A stretch of 41,458 bases of DNA from contig JAHEIN010000008.1 of NCBI GenBank assembly GCA_024639335.1, positions 1 through 41,458 on the forward strand, given 5' to 3'. The notes beneath the pieces are model-generated. The model worked only from the letters and a program-made list of their open reading frames with translations, was not told the origin of the DNA and did not search any database. Numbering within the stretch: the stretch's first letter is position 1; each line of letters starts with the position of its first letter. This DNA comes from a bacterium (lineage in GTDB: Bacteria > Actinomycetota > Acidimicrobiia > Spongiisociales > ZC4RG35). A program made the translations under genes and the position numbers. This document shows positions 19,473 to 28,364 of the stretch, in pieces.

Positions 19473-19982
19473 ATGGCGAAGAGCTACGACTCCGCACCCG
19501 ACCTGACCATCGACCTCTCGAAGTCGTATTCGGCGAAGGTCGAGACCAGCCTCGGCGACATCGAGATCGACCTGCTCGCCGAGCGGTCGCCATTGACCGT
19601 CAACAACTTCGTGTTCCTGGCCCGCGAAGGGTTCTACGACGATGTCATCTTTCATCGGGTGATCGCCGGGTTCATGATCCAGGGTGGTGACCCGACCGGT
19701 ACCGGGCGCGGCGGGCCGGGGTATCGGTTCCGTGACGAGACCGAAGGCAACGGCGACTACAGCCGTGGGACGGTGGCGATGGCCAACGCCGGGCCGAACA
19801 CCAACGGCAGCCAGTTCTTCATCTGCCACGGGGACGCCCCGCTCCCCCACAGCTACACGATCTTCGGCAAGGTGACCTCGGGCCTGGAAACGGTGGACGC
19901 CATCGCCGCGCTCGACACCGATCGCTCCGATCGCCCCAAGACCGACGCCACCATGAAGAGCGTCACGATCACCGAGAGCTGA
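19473..19982 (+). CDS. Cyclophilin-type peptidyl-prolyl cis-trans isomerase
   Basis: VIFHRVIAGFMIQGGDPTGTGRGGPGYRF, MANAGPNTNGSQFFI. Confidence 0.95.
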   Translation: MAKSYDSAPDLTIDLSKSYSAKVETSLGDIEIDLLAERSPLTVNNFVFLAREGFYDDVIFHRVIAGFMIQGGDPTGTGRGGPGYRFRDETEGNGDYSRGTVAMANAGPNTNGSQFFICHGDAPLPHSYTIFGKVTSGLETVDAIAALDTDRSDRPKTDATMKSVTITES

Positions 19983-19995
19983 TTCCGTCCCCGCC

Positions 19996-20373
19996 GTGAC
20001 GGAGCAAGAGGAAGGCTTCGGGTGTCGACCCACTGCGATCGCGCTGGGACTGATCGTGGCGTTTGTCGTGATCGCTGCGACCGCCGGGGTTTCGCTGGCT
20101 CTGGGAGACGGCTGCGATGGGATCTGCGAGACGGCCGGGTTCACGCTCTACGCAGCGGCACTGCCGGTATCGGCCCTCTTCGCCTTCTTCGCCGGAGAAC
20201 TGCCGGTTGCCTGGCCGCTCGACACGACCTTCTGGGTCATCACCGCCTTTGTCATCGGCCGATATGCCGAACGCCGACGGATGACGGTTCCGGCAGTGGC
20301 GATACGGGCGATCGCGGTCGCCTTGGCATACGGCTTCCTGATCGCGCTCTTCCTCGAGTCCGTTGAAGCCTGA
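19996..20373 (+). CDS. Small membrane protein, 125 aa
   Basis: GTG start; several hydrophobic segments; ends 2 bp before the convergent dapB stop. Confidence 0.6.
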   Translation: MTEQEEGFGCRPTAIALGLIVAFVVIAATAGVSLALGDGCDGICETAGFTLYAAALPVSALFAFFAGELPVAWPLDTTFWVITAFVIGRYAERRRMTVPAVAIRAIAVALAYGFLIALFLESVEA

Positions 20374-20375
20374 GC

Positions 20376-21125
20376 TCAGATCCCGAGCGCAGCCTCCAGC
20401 CCGACCTCGACACCAGACACGTCGACGACGTGGCGGACCGCCGCCAGCACGCCTGGCATGAACGAGGCACGATCGGTGGAGTCGTGCCTGATCGTGAGTA
20501 CTTCGCCGAGGTTGCCCATGACGACCTCCTGGTGTGCCAGCAGGCCTGGGAGCCGAACCGAATGAATCGGGACGTCGGCGACCGATCCACCCCGGACGCC
20601 GGCCGTGCTCTCGGTCGACTCGGTGCGCCGGACCTGGTCGGGGTTGGCTGCGCCGATGCGCTCTGCGGTGGACATCGCCGTCCCCGAGGGGGCGTCGGCC
20701 TTCTGGTCGTGATGCAGCTCGATGATCTCGGTGGCTCGGAAGTAGGGCGCAGCCACCTCGGCGAAGCGCATCATCAGCACCGCGCCGAGCGAGAAATTCG
20801 GCACGATCAGACACCCCAGCTCTTCCGGCCAGAACGACTCGACGTCGCCTTTGGAAACACCCGATGTGCCCACGACCACGTGACATCCCAGCTCGGCCCA
20901 TTGTCGAATGTTTCCGATCGCCACGTCAGGAAGCGTCGATTCCACGACGACGTCGGCGGCGGCGCAGACCTGCGAGTCGTCGGAGACGGCGAGCCCGGCG
21001 ATCGTCTCGGAGGAATGCCCCGGGCCGTAGAGCGCCACGAGCTCGAGGTCGGCAGTGTCAGTGACCGCCTCGGCGATCAATCTGCCCATCCGGCCTGATG
21101 CACCAGAGATCGCCACATTGATCAT
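20376..21125 (-). CDS. dapB: 4-hydroxy-tetrahydrodipicolinate reductase
   Basis: MINVAISGASGRMGRLIAEAV, EIIELHHDQKADAPSGTA. Confidence 0.95.
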   Translation of the reverse strand: MINVAISGASGRMGRLIAEAVTDTADLELVALYGPGHSSETIAGLAVSDDSQVCAAADVVVESTLPDVAIGNIRQWAELGCHVVVGTSGVSKGDVESFWPEELGCLIVPNFSLGAVLMMRFAEVAAPYFRATEIIELHHDQKADAPSGTAMSTAERIGAANPDQVRRTESTESTAGVRGGSVADVPIHSVRLPGLLAHQEVVMGNLGEVLTIRHDSTDRASFMPGVLAAVRHVVDVSGVEVGLEAALGI

Positions 21126-22372
21126 CGCAGGTGCTTCTCGAGATCGGCGGCATCGAACGGGCCGACCGCGCCGATGAGCTTCGGACCGGAAAGCACGGTC
21201 TCGGCCACGTTTCTGATGTCATCCAACGTCACTGCCTCGACACGTTCGATTCGCTCGTCGACGCTGAGGTGATCGAAGCCGATGAGTTCGGCCCTGCCGA
21301 GACGGACCATCCGGCTCGAGGCGTCCTCCATCGCAAGCGCCAGACTCCCCCGCATCGCTCCACGGGCTCGCTCGAGCTCATCCTCGGTTATCCCATTCGA
21401 GATGACCGACTCCAGTTCCTGGTGGATCAGTTCGAGCACGGTGTCGATCTGATCAGGCGTGGTTCCTGCGTAGACACCCCACGTTCCGGCATCGGCATAG
21501 GAGGTCTTGAACGAATACACCGAATAGGTGAGGCCCCGTTCCTCGCGAATCGAGGTGAACAGTCGCGATGACATGCCGCCACCCAGCACCAGATTGAGCA
21601 CGTCGAACGCCCAGCGTCGATCGTCCGCCCGGTCGATGCCCGAGCCGCCGATGATCACATGAGCGGCCTCGGTGTCCCGCTCGACCAGCCGTATCTTCTC
21701 GGGAGGATGGATCGTGGCGAACTCGTGGTCGAGCGGATCCCCGGACCAGTCGCCGAACAACGCCCCGACCTGGCCGACGACATCGTCGTGATCGACCGAA
21801 CCTGCCAGCGCAACGACGACGGACCCTGCTCCATACCGCCGTTTCCAATAGCCGTGGATGTCGTCTCGCGTCATGCCTCGGATCGACTCGCGAGTCCCCA
21901 AGACGGGTGCCTCGAGCGGGTGCCCCTCGAACACCGAGGCCATGAACAGTTCGAACGCGACATCCGATGGATCGTCTTCGGCCATGTTGATCTCTTCGAT
22001 CACCACCTGCCGTTCGGCATCGATCTCCCTTGCCCGAAAGGCGGGCCTCTGGAGCATCTCGGCAAGCATGCCGAGACCGTCCGGGAGATCCTCGTCGAGC
22101 AGCCGTGCCCAGAAACAGGTGTGGTCTTTGCTGGTGAAGGCGTTGGACTCGGCACCCATCGCATCGAATCGTTCAGAGATCTGGCGTGCCGAGAGATCGT
22201 CGGAGCCCTTGAACAGAAGGTGCTCGAGAAAGTGGGAGGCGCCGGCCTCGTTGGCGTCCTCGTCGCGGGTGCCGGTGTCTATCCAGCATCCAACGGCCAC
22301 CGACCGGATGCCTGGCATGTTCTCGGTGATGACCCGCAACCCGTTCGGGAGCGTGGTGAGCTGGTAGTGCAT
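21122..22372 (-). CDS. M16 family zinc peptidase (processing-peptidase-like)
   Basis: ASHFLEHLLFKG (HxxEH) and downstream Glu region; start at MHYQL supported by TACCAT-N7-ATG upstream. Confidence 0.9.
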   Translation of the reverse strand: MHYQLTTLPNGLRVITENMPGIRSVAVGCWIDTGTRDEDANEAGASHFLEHLLFKGSDDLSARQISERFDAMGAESNAFTSKDHTCFWARLLDEDLPDGLGMLAEMLQRPAFRAREIDAERQVVIEEINMAEDDPSDVAFELFMASVFEGHPLEAPVLGTRESIRGMTRDDIHGYWKRRYGAGSVVVALAGSVDHDDVVGQVGALFGDWSGDPLDHEFATIHPPEKIRLVERDTEAAHVIIGGSGIDRADDRRWAFDVLNLVLGGGMSSRLFTSIREERGLTYSVYSFKTSYADAGTWGVYAGTTPDQIDTVLELIHQELESVISNGITEDELERARGAMRGSLALAMEDASSRMVRLGRAELIGFDHLSVDERIERVEAVTLDDIRNVAETVLSGPKLIGAVGPFDAADLEKHLR

Positions 22373-22379
22373 CGCCACC

Positions 22380-22385
22380 ATGGTA
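22380..22385 (-). promoter_or_regulatory. Leaderless -10 candidate TACCAT-N7-ATG
   Basis: Upstream of the M16 peptidase start at 22372. Confidence 0.5.
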
Positions 22386-22418
22386 CGGATCGCCAGAGGG
22401 ATACCGACAACGGATCGG

Positions 22419-22424
22419 TACCCT
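22419..22424 (+). promoter_or_regulatory. Leaderless -10 candidate TACCCT-N7-GTG
   Basis: Upstream of the DUF4230 gene. Confidence 0.5.
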
Positions 22425-22431
22425 CTGGTGA

Positions 22432-23157
22432 GTGACTCAACGAGAAGACACCGCGCCCGCCGATGATCAGCCGACTCCGGCGCCGAGGCAACGCACGGGC
22501 ATGGACCGCATCGGCAGGATGATCCTGATCGGGTTGGGGATCGCTGCACTGGTGTTGATCGGCTCGCTCGCATACATCGCCGGAAGGGCAGCCGAGACCG
22601 TGGCGGATCTGGGAGATCAGACGGCCGTCATCACCGGAGAAGGCGAGTTCACACGGCTCGGGCCGGTCACCGCCCAATCGCTCAGGGAGCTCTCCGAGCT
22701 GACCACGGTCGAAATCCTCCAGTACACCACCATCGAGAAGGGCGAAGACCGCGGGTGGTTGAACTGGGCGGCAGGGGATCAGATCTCGATGTTCGTGGTG
22801 GCTTCGATCGGCGCGGGTGTGGACCTGGCAGAGGTGACCGACGACGACATCCTCGCCGACCCCGAGACCGGACAGGCGGTCGTCCGCCTCCCGGCCGCAG
22901 ACATCACCTACATCGCCCCTGACACGGAGGCGACCCACGTCTACAACCGCCGAACCGGCGTGTTCACGAAGGGCAACCCCGATCTCGAGCGCTCCGCCCG
23001 GCTCGCGGCGGAGGAGGTCCTGTTGGTCCAGGCGCTCGACTCCGGCCTGCTGGAGCGGGCCGAGACGAGGGCGGTCACCGTCCTCGAAAGCCTGATTCGC
23101 AGCCTCGGTTACACCGATGTCACGGTGGTCGTCGAAGCTGACACCGCCAAGCGCTAG
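22432..23157 (+). CDS. DUF4230 domain protein
   Basis: GTG start; single N-terminal TM; LTTVEILQYTTIEKG...VRLPAADITYIAPD typical of DUF4230. Confidence 0.7.
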   Translation: MTQREDTAPADDQPTPAPRQRTGMDRIGRMILIGLGIAALVLIGSLAYIAGRAAETVADLGDQTAVITGEGEFTRLGPVTAQSLRELSELTTVEILQYTTIEKGEDRGWLNWAAGDQISMFVVASIGAGVDLAEVTDDDILADPETGQAVVRLPAADITYIAPDTEATHVYNRRTGVFTKGNPDLERSARLAAEEVLLVQALDSGLLERAETRAVTVLESLIRSLGYTDVTVVVEADTAKR

Positions 23158-23159
23158 GC
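23100..23159. repeat. Period-7 repeat array upstream of the VWA/AAA operon (array spans 23159 to about 23200)
   Basis: CGACATC CGACATG CGACATG CGAGATG, then degenerate CGCACAG CGGAGTG. Confidence 0.75.
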
Positions 23160-23263
23160 GACATCCGACATGCGACATGCGAGATGCGCACAGCGGAGTG
23201 GGCAGAGCAGGTCGAACTCTACGAATCTCTCTGACTTGCGCCGGTGTGAGACAATGGACACTT

Positions 23264-25369
23264 ATGCGCGCCCGGAGCACAACCGTTCTGCGAGACATGT
23301 TGCCCTCCGATGCGGGCAACATCGAGGACGTCGTTGCGCGATATCAACGGGTCGCGCCGGCCGTGACTCGCTTCGCCCGGAGTCTGTCCGGCAACGACAA
23401 ACTGAGAGTTCGGCTCGGCGCCGAGTCCACGTCGTCGGACGACGAGGTCGTGTGCGATCCCAGGATCTTCCAGGCTGCCTACAACCGCAATGCACCGGTC
23501 ACTGCCGACGAGACCGCGCTCGCCTCTGCACTGCACGAAGTCGTCCACTTGATCTCCACAGATCTCGAAGAGGCGCGGGTGGTTCCGGATCATTGGCCGA
23601 TCAGGTCCGGCAGCGACGTCCCCACCGACCTGCCGGTGGACCTTCTGTCGGCGATCGAAGCGGTCGGCGGACCACTGGTGGAGTCCATGTTCTTCACTCT
23701 GGAGGACGCCCGTCAGGAGCGGGTCAGCCTCGACGTGTACCCCGGTGCACGATCGGTGCTCGCGGATCTCTATCGCGCCGGATTCACGGAGTCGATTCGC
23801 CAATCCGGGCCGCTCGCCCAGTTCGCGCTCGGTGTGTTTCTCCTGACCGGCGGCTACGCCGGACGCGACCGCCTCGAGCGGCGGCTGGACGGGCGAGCTG
23901 CCGTGGCGCTCGCCGAGGCCCAGGACGCGATCGACGAGACCATCGCCGCAACCGACCCCTGGGAGGTCGCCGAACAAGCCATCGTGCTCATCGAGATCGC
24001 CCGTGCGAACGGGCTGCTCACGAAGCTGAGCGAGCAACCGTCCAACGAGGAACGGAAAGCCCAGCAGCAGGTCGATGCCGACTCGATGGCCCAGGGCGTC
24101 GACCGGGTGCGGCTCAACTCGCCCATCGTCCGGGATGCGGAGAGCTACAACGAGGCCAAGCGAGCGGCTCAGGCGCGTGCCGGGCTGTCGGACCGCAAGG
24201 GGGCCTCCGAACTGGGTGGTGACGCCTCCACCGACCAACTGTTGAAGGTGTCGGAGGCACCCACCGTATTCCTGCCGACCGGTCAGGGCGGCAAGGTCGT
24301 TGTCACTCGCCCGCCGATGGCGTTCAATCGGTTCGCGAACGAAGGCCGAGAAGCCATCAACGACGCTGCCAGGAAGTGGGACGTGGCCCAGCGGGGCGTG
24401 TCCGGAGAGCTGTTCCCCCTGTTCGCGGCCAATCAGCGCCGGGGATTGCGGTCGGGCTACGACCAGGGCGATGTGTCGCCGCATTCGGCTCTGTTCATCG
24501 GAGCAGGCCTCTACACCCGCATGTACGAGCGGCGCGCCGCACGCACCCGACGCACATACGCGGTCTCTTTGCTGGTCGACGGCTCGGCGTCGATGCTGCA
24601 GCCCCGCACCGGTCAACGAGGCCTGAAATCGTCATGGGGCATGCCCAGTGCGTTGCTCGGCGCCTGGACGCTCGCCCGGTTGTGCGACGAGCTCCAGATC
24701 GACTTCGAGGTGGCGCTGTTCAACCGATCGTTCGCCGCATCCCCGACCGACACCGAGTGGTCCTACACCCGGACCCGGAGCCAGGCGACCGGCGGGCTCC
24801 GCCAGAGTCAGGGAAGCGCCGCCACCCGACTCACCACCACGGTGAACCATTACCTGGCCAAACCTTTCGATCGGCGCTGGCGTGAAGCGGAGGGGCTCAT
24901 GGCCGGGATGTTCTACGCCGCGGCGGAGCCGAGGTCGGCATCGACGGCAGCAAGACGCGATCCCCGCTCCGCCCCGCCGGTCTCGATGTTCGACAAGGCC
25001 TCCAACGTCGATGAGTTCAATCTGGTCGTGGCCGCCGAACGGATGGGGCGACTCGGCGCGAACGTTCGTGTGCTGGTCGTGCTCGCAGACGGCATGACCA
25101 GGGGCTCGCTGGAGGGACTTCAGGCCACGGTCGCAGACATCGAACGCAACGGGACGACCGTTTTGGGGATCGGCATCGGTGACGACACGGTGTGCTCTGC
25201 GTATGAGCGGAATCAGGTCGTCGAGAGTCCCGATGAGCTGACCCGAGCCATGGTCGACGGCGTGCGCTCTTCGCTTCGTCGATCGTTGGCCAAGAGCGGA
25301 ATGGAAACCTGGTGGCTTCGGAGCGCCCGACCCACCTCGAACATGTGGAAGGAAGCGGCGAATGCCTGA
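23264..25369 (+). CDS. VWA-domain protein with N-terminal zincin-like HEVVH motif
   Basis: ETALASALHEVVHLISTDLEEARV...FFTLEDARQERVS; C-terminal VWA MIDAS VSLLVDGSASM; overlaps the AAA gene by 8 bp. Confidence 0.8.
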   Translation: MRARSTTVLRDMLPSDAGNIEDVVARYQRVAPAVTRFARSLSGNDKLRVRLGAESTSSDDEVVCDPRIFQAAYNRNAPVTADETALASALHEVVHLISTDLEEARVVPDHWPIRSGSDVPTDLPVDLLSAIEAVGGPLVESMFFTLEDARQERVSLDVYPGARSVLADLYRAGFTESIRQSGPLAQFALGVFLLTGGYAGRDRLERRLDGRAAVALAEAQDAIDETIAATDPWEVAEQAIVLIEIARANGLLTKLSEQPSNEERKAQQQVDADSMAQGVDRVRLNSPIVRDAESYNEAKRAAQARAGLSDRKGASELGGDASTDQLLKVSEAPTVFLPTGQGGKVVVTRPPMAFNRFANEGREAINDAARKWDVAQRGVSGELFPLFAANQRRGLRSGYDQGDVSPHSALFIGAGLYTRMYERRAARTRRTYAVSLLVDGSASMLQPRTGQRGLKSSWGMPSALLGAWTLARLCDELQIDFEVALFNRSFAASPTDTEWSYTRTRSQATGGLRQSQGSAATRLTTTVNHYLAKPFDRRWREAEGLMAGMFYAAAEPRSASTAARRDPRSAPPVSMFDKASNVDEFNLVVAAERMGRLGANVRVLVVLADGMTRGSLEGLQATVADIERNGTTVLGIGIGDDTVCSAYERNQVVESPDELTRAMVDGVRSSLRRSLAKSGMETWWLRSARPTSNMWKEAANA

Positions 25370-26354
25370 AACGATGATCTTCGAAGACCCGAGCGGGGCA
25401 AGTCGTCCCATCGAGCTCGAGAAGTTCACGGTCGACTCCGGTCTGGGGGATGCCGAACAACGAATCGGCAAGATCCCGGTTCCCGACCCGAACTACGTCG
25501 ACCTGGGAGTGCTGTATCGCTTCGCACAGGTCGAAGAGGTGCGCCGACAGAATCCCGAAGGGTTCGTGCCTTTGCATCTGGCAGTGCGCGGCCACATGGG
25601 AACCGGCAAGGACCACGACATCGAGCAGTTCGCCGCTCGACTCGGACTCCCCTACTACCGGATCCCGCTCACCGGAGAGGTCCGGGATGTGACCCTCATC
25701 GGCTCGACGAAGCTCCACGGGGATGGTGCCGGCGGTACCGAATCGCGCTGGGAGGACGGCGACATCACACGAGCACTTCGAGGACCCAGCCTCATCAACC
25801 TCTCCGAGCTCAATGCCGCCGGCGCCGAGACGCTGTTCGCTCTTCACGGATTGCTCGACCGGTACTCCGCTCTCGACCTCCCGAACGGGGAGACCGTCGC
25901 GTTGCGTGAAGATGTCCGAGTGTTCGGCACGATGAACCCGACCGACCTGCGTGATTACGCCGGAACGCAGACGCTGAACAAGGCGTTTGCCGACCGCTGG
26001 GTGATCTGGGAGAAGAACTTCCCGGGTCTCGAGCAGGTCGAGGCGATGCTGCGGAGGAGGTATCCAAGGATGAATGACCCGTTCGTGGAGGCGATCGCCC
26101 GTCTCGGACTGGAAGTGAACGCCAGCTTCGAGTCGCTCGACGCCGGGACCAGGGTGGAGACACCATTGAGCCTGCGCAGCCTGCTGGACCGGATGCCCAC
26201 CGGCCTCATGATCCATGAGGACGCCGAAGACCCGCTCAGGCTGGCCTGGGAGGAATTCGTGCTCCCCCACGTCGACATCTACGACCGCGACCACTACGAG
26301 ACCGTCTGGAGCGCGGTGGTCCGCAAGGGACCCCCGGCACCGGCCTTCAGCTGA
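25362..26354 (+). CDS. CobS/MoxR-like AAA+ ATPase with atypical Walker motifs
   Basis: LAVRGHMGTGKDHDIEQFAARLGLPYYRIPLTGEV, LINLSELNAAGAETLFALHGLLD, VFGTMNPTDLRDYAGTQTLNKAFADRW. Confidence 0.85.
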   Translation: MPETMIFEDPSGASRPIELEKFTVDSGLGDAEQRIGKIPVPDPNYVDLGVLYRFAQVEEVRRQNPEGFVPLHLAVRGHMGTGKDHDIEQFAARLGLPYYRIPLTGEVRDVTLIGSTKLHGDGAGGTESRWEDGDITRALRGPSLINLSELNAAGAETLFALHGLLDRYSALDLPNGETVALREDVRVFGTMNPTDLRDYAGTQTLNKAFADRWVIWEKNFPGLEQVEAMLRRRYPRMNDPFVEAIARLGLEVNASFESLDAGTRVETPLSLRSLLDRMPTGLMIHEDAEDPLRLAWEEFVLPHVDIYDRDHYETVWSAVVRKGPPAPAFS

Positions 26355-26365
26355 CACCCCGCGTG

Positions 26366-26393
26366 CGACATGCGATATGCGATGTGCGGCATG
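26366..26393. repeat. Period-7 repeat array downstream of the VWA/AAA operon
   Basis: CGACATG CGATATG CGATGTG CGGCATG, then degenerate CGACGGC CGACCCG CGGCAAA CGATCCC to 26421. Confidence 0.75.
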
Positions 26394-26452
26394 CGACGGC
26401 CGACCCGCGGCAAACGATCCCGGATACAAAGGGCATCTGCCGTATCCCGTGA

Positions 26453-26479
26453 GGCGCAGAGCGGATGGCGCAGAGCGCC
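26453..26479. repeat. GGCGCAGAGCG direct repeat, 14-nt spacing, ending in hairpin GGCGC-AGA-GCGCC
   Basis: GGCGCAGAGCG at 26453 and 26467. Confidence 0.7.
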
Positions 26480-26487
26480 AAGGGCCA

Positions 26488-26493
26488 TACACT
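26488..26493 (+). promoter_or_regulatory. Leaderless -10 candidate TACACT-N7-ATG
   Basis: Upstream of the LOG-family gene. Confidence 0.5.
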
Positions 26494-26500
26494 CCTGCCA

Positions 26501-27583
26501 ATGGCCTATGACACGGGGAATCCCGAACTCGATGCGACGATCGCCGAACTCGTGGCGACCGCCTCGACCAACGGCAACGCCGACCTCATCTCCGAGATGA
26601 TCACCACGGCGCTCAAGCTGCACCGGGACGGCGCACCGCGTGGCGACCTCAAGTTGGTCAACACGGCACTCAAGGAGATGCGGTACTCGATGCTCGTCTT
26701 CAGTCGGCACACCGAACCGAAGGTCACGATGTTCGGTTCGGCCCGGCTCACTCCCGACAACCCCGAATACCAACTGGCAGAGCGTTTCGCCAAGATCATG
26801 GCGGATCGTGGCTGGGGCGTGATCACCGGCGCCGGCCCCGGGATCATGGAAGCGGGAAACCGCGGCGCCGGTCCGGAGAACTCCTATGGCGTGAACATCC
26901 GCCTTCCATTCGAGGAGTCTGCCAACGGGTTCGTCGATCCCGATCGGGTGGTCAACTTCAAGTACTTCTTCACCCGGAAGCTGGGTTTCGTCAAGGAGTC
27001 CCACGCCTTCACCCTGTTCCCCGGAGGATTCGGAACGCTGGATGAGAGCTTCGAGCTGCTCACGTTGATCCAAACCGGCAAGAGCGACCTGCATCCCATC
27101 GTCCTGCTCGAGACCGAAGGCTCCGGCTACTGGCAGCCGGTGGTCGACTTCTGTCGGAATGTGCTGATCGAACAGGGCCTCATCGGCCCCGAGGACCTCA
27201 ACCTCTTCCAGAGGGTCCATGATCCGGAAGAAGCCGCCGACGTGATCTGCCGTTTCTATGCCAACTATCAGAGCCAGCGCTACGTCAACGGCCGGCTGGT
27301 GCTCCGACTCCTCGAGGCTCCGGACACCGACACCCTGGCACAGCTCAACCGGGCGTACGTCGACATCATGACCAACGGCGAGATGGAGGTCATCGAACCC
27401 ACTCCAGCAGAGGTCCGCGACGAGGACTCGTTGGAATTCGCTCGCGTTGCGTTGTGGTTCGACCGGAGGCATTTCGGTCGCCTTCGCATGCTGATCGACG
27501 ACCTCAACGCCATCGTCGAGGAGCGCACATCGGTCCATCCACCGTCGCCGTTCGCCGAGGAGCAGGCCGACCGCAGCTGGTGA
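26501..27583 (+). CDS. LOG-family (TIGR00730-like) Rossmann-fold protein
   Basis: VITGAGPGIMEAGNRGA and FTLFPGGFGTLDESFELLTLIQTGK (PGGxGTxxE motif). Confidence 0.9.
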   Translation: MAYDTGNPELDATIAELVATASTNGNADLISEMITTALKLHRDGAPRGDLKLVNTALKEMRYSMLVFSRHTEPKVTMFGSARLTPDNPEYQLAERFAKIMADRGWGVITGAGPGIMEAGNRGAGPENSYGVNIRLPFEESANGFVDPDRVVNFKYFFTRKLGFVKESHAFTLFPGGFGTLDESFELLTLIQTGKSDLHPIVLLETEGSGYWQPVVDFCRNVLIEQGLIGPEDLNLFQRVHDPEEAADVICRFYANYQSQRYVNGRLVLRLLEAPDTDTLAQLNRAYVDIMTNGEMEVIEPTPAEVRDEDSLEFARVALWFDRRHFGRLRMLIDDLNAIVEERTSVHPPSPFAEEQADRSW

Positions 27584-27620
27584 ACCGCCTCTCTTTGGCC
27601 ATGCACGCCGTGAATGGCAC

Positions 27621-27626
27621 TAAAAT
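27621..27626 (+). promoter_or_regulatory. Leaderless -10 candidate TAAAAT-N6-GTG
   Basis: Upstream of the DinB/MPI-like gene. Confidence 0.6.
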
Positions 27627-27632
27627 CGTTCC

Positions 27633-28364
27633 GTGCGCGAAATACTCTCTGACCTCGTTGCGGAACAGCAGTTCCTCGATCAGTTCCTCCAGCAGGTGAA
27701 TCTCAAGCTGTGGGACAAGGAGACCTCCGCCCAGGGGTGGTCGATTCGTGACACCATCTCGCATCTCGCCGACTACGAGGAGCTCGCGGCCGCAGTCATC
27801 GCAGGCGAGGCCGACCTCGAGCGTTACCGATCGGCATCCGATCTCGATGTGGTTCGCCAGGAAGCCGTCGAGAAAGGACGCAAGATGCGTCCACAGGACG
27901 TCATCGAGTGGTGGCGCAACGGGCGGGCGAAGGTGGTCGAGCCGCTCTCACACATGCAGGCGTCGGACCGGGTCGAGTGGATCACCGGCGACGTCAGCGC
28001 CAAGACCCTCGCCACGACCCGCCTGATGGAGACCTGGGCGCACGGGCTCGACATCTATGCGGCCACTGAAGCCGAGATCGAAGACACGCAACGAATTCGT
28101 CATGTCTGCTGGCTGGGATGGAAGGCGCTGCCCCACAGTTTCAAGGAAGCGGGGCTCGACTATGTCGCTGTGAGGGTCGAGGTCATCGGACCGGGATACG
28201 CCAAATGGGTGTACGGGACCGAGGACGCTCCCAACTTGATCAAGGGCTCCGCGTCGGATTGGGCCCGACTGGCAGTCCGGCGCATCGCGCCCGAGGACAC
28301 ACGCCTCAAACTCACCGGTGAAGGCGCCGAGCAGGCCGTTCGGGTGGTTCAGGCCTACCTGTGA
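27633..28364 (+). CDS. DinB/maleylpyruvate isomerase-like (TIGR03084-type) protein
   Basis: GTG start; GWSIRDTISHLADYEELAA ... METWAHGLDIYAA. Confidence 0.75.
   Translation: MREILSDLVAEQQFLDQFLQQVNLKLWDKETSAQGWSIRDTISHLADYEELAAAVIAGEADLERYRSASDLDVVRQEAVEKGRKMRPQDVIEWWRNGRAKVVEPLSHMQASDRVEWITGDVSAKTLATTRLMETWAHGLDIYAATEAEIEDTQRIRHVCWLGWKALPHSFKEAGLDYVAVRVEVIGPGYAKWVYGTEDAPNLIKGSASDWARLAVRRIAPEDTRLKLTGEGAEQAVRVVQAYL

Noticed and set aside
23117-23263. N-terminal extension of the 750-aa VWA ORF
   Set aside because: It overlaps the end of the DUF4230 gene and translates the heptad array; ATG at 23264 is preferred.
23264-26354. Assignment as the cobaltochelatase CobS-CobT pair
   Set aside because: No CobN or other corrin genes nearby, and the ATPase motifs deviate from canonical CobS; left as a CobS/MoxR-like pair.
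23159-26393. CRISPR array
   Set aside because: Units are 7 bp, contiguous and without unique spacers; no cas genes.
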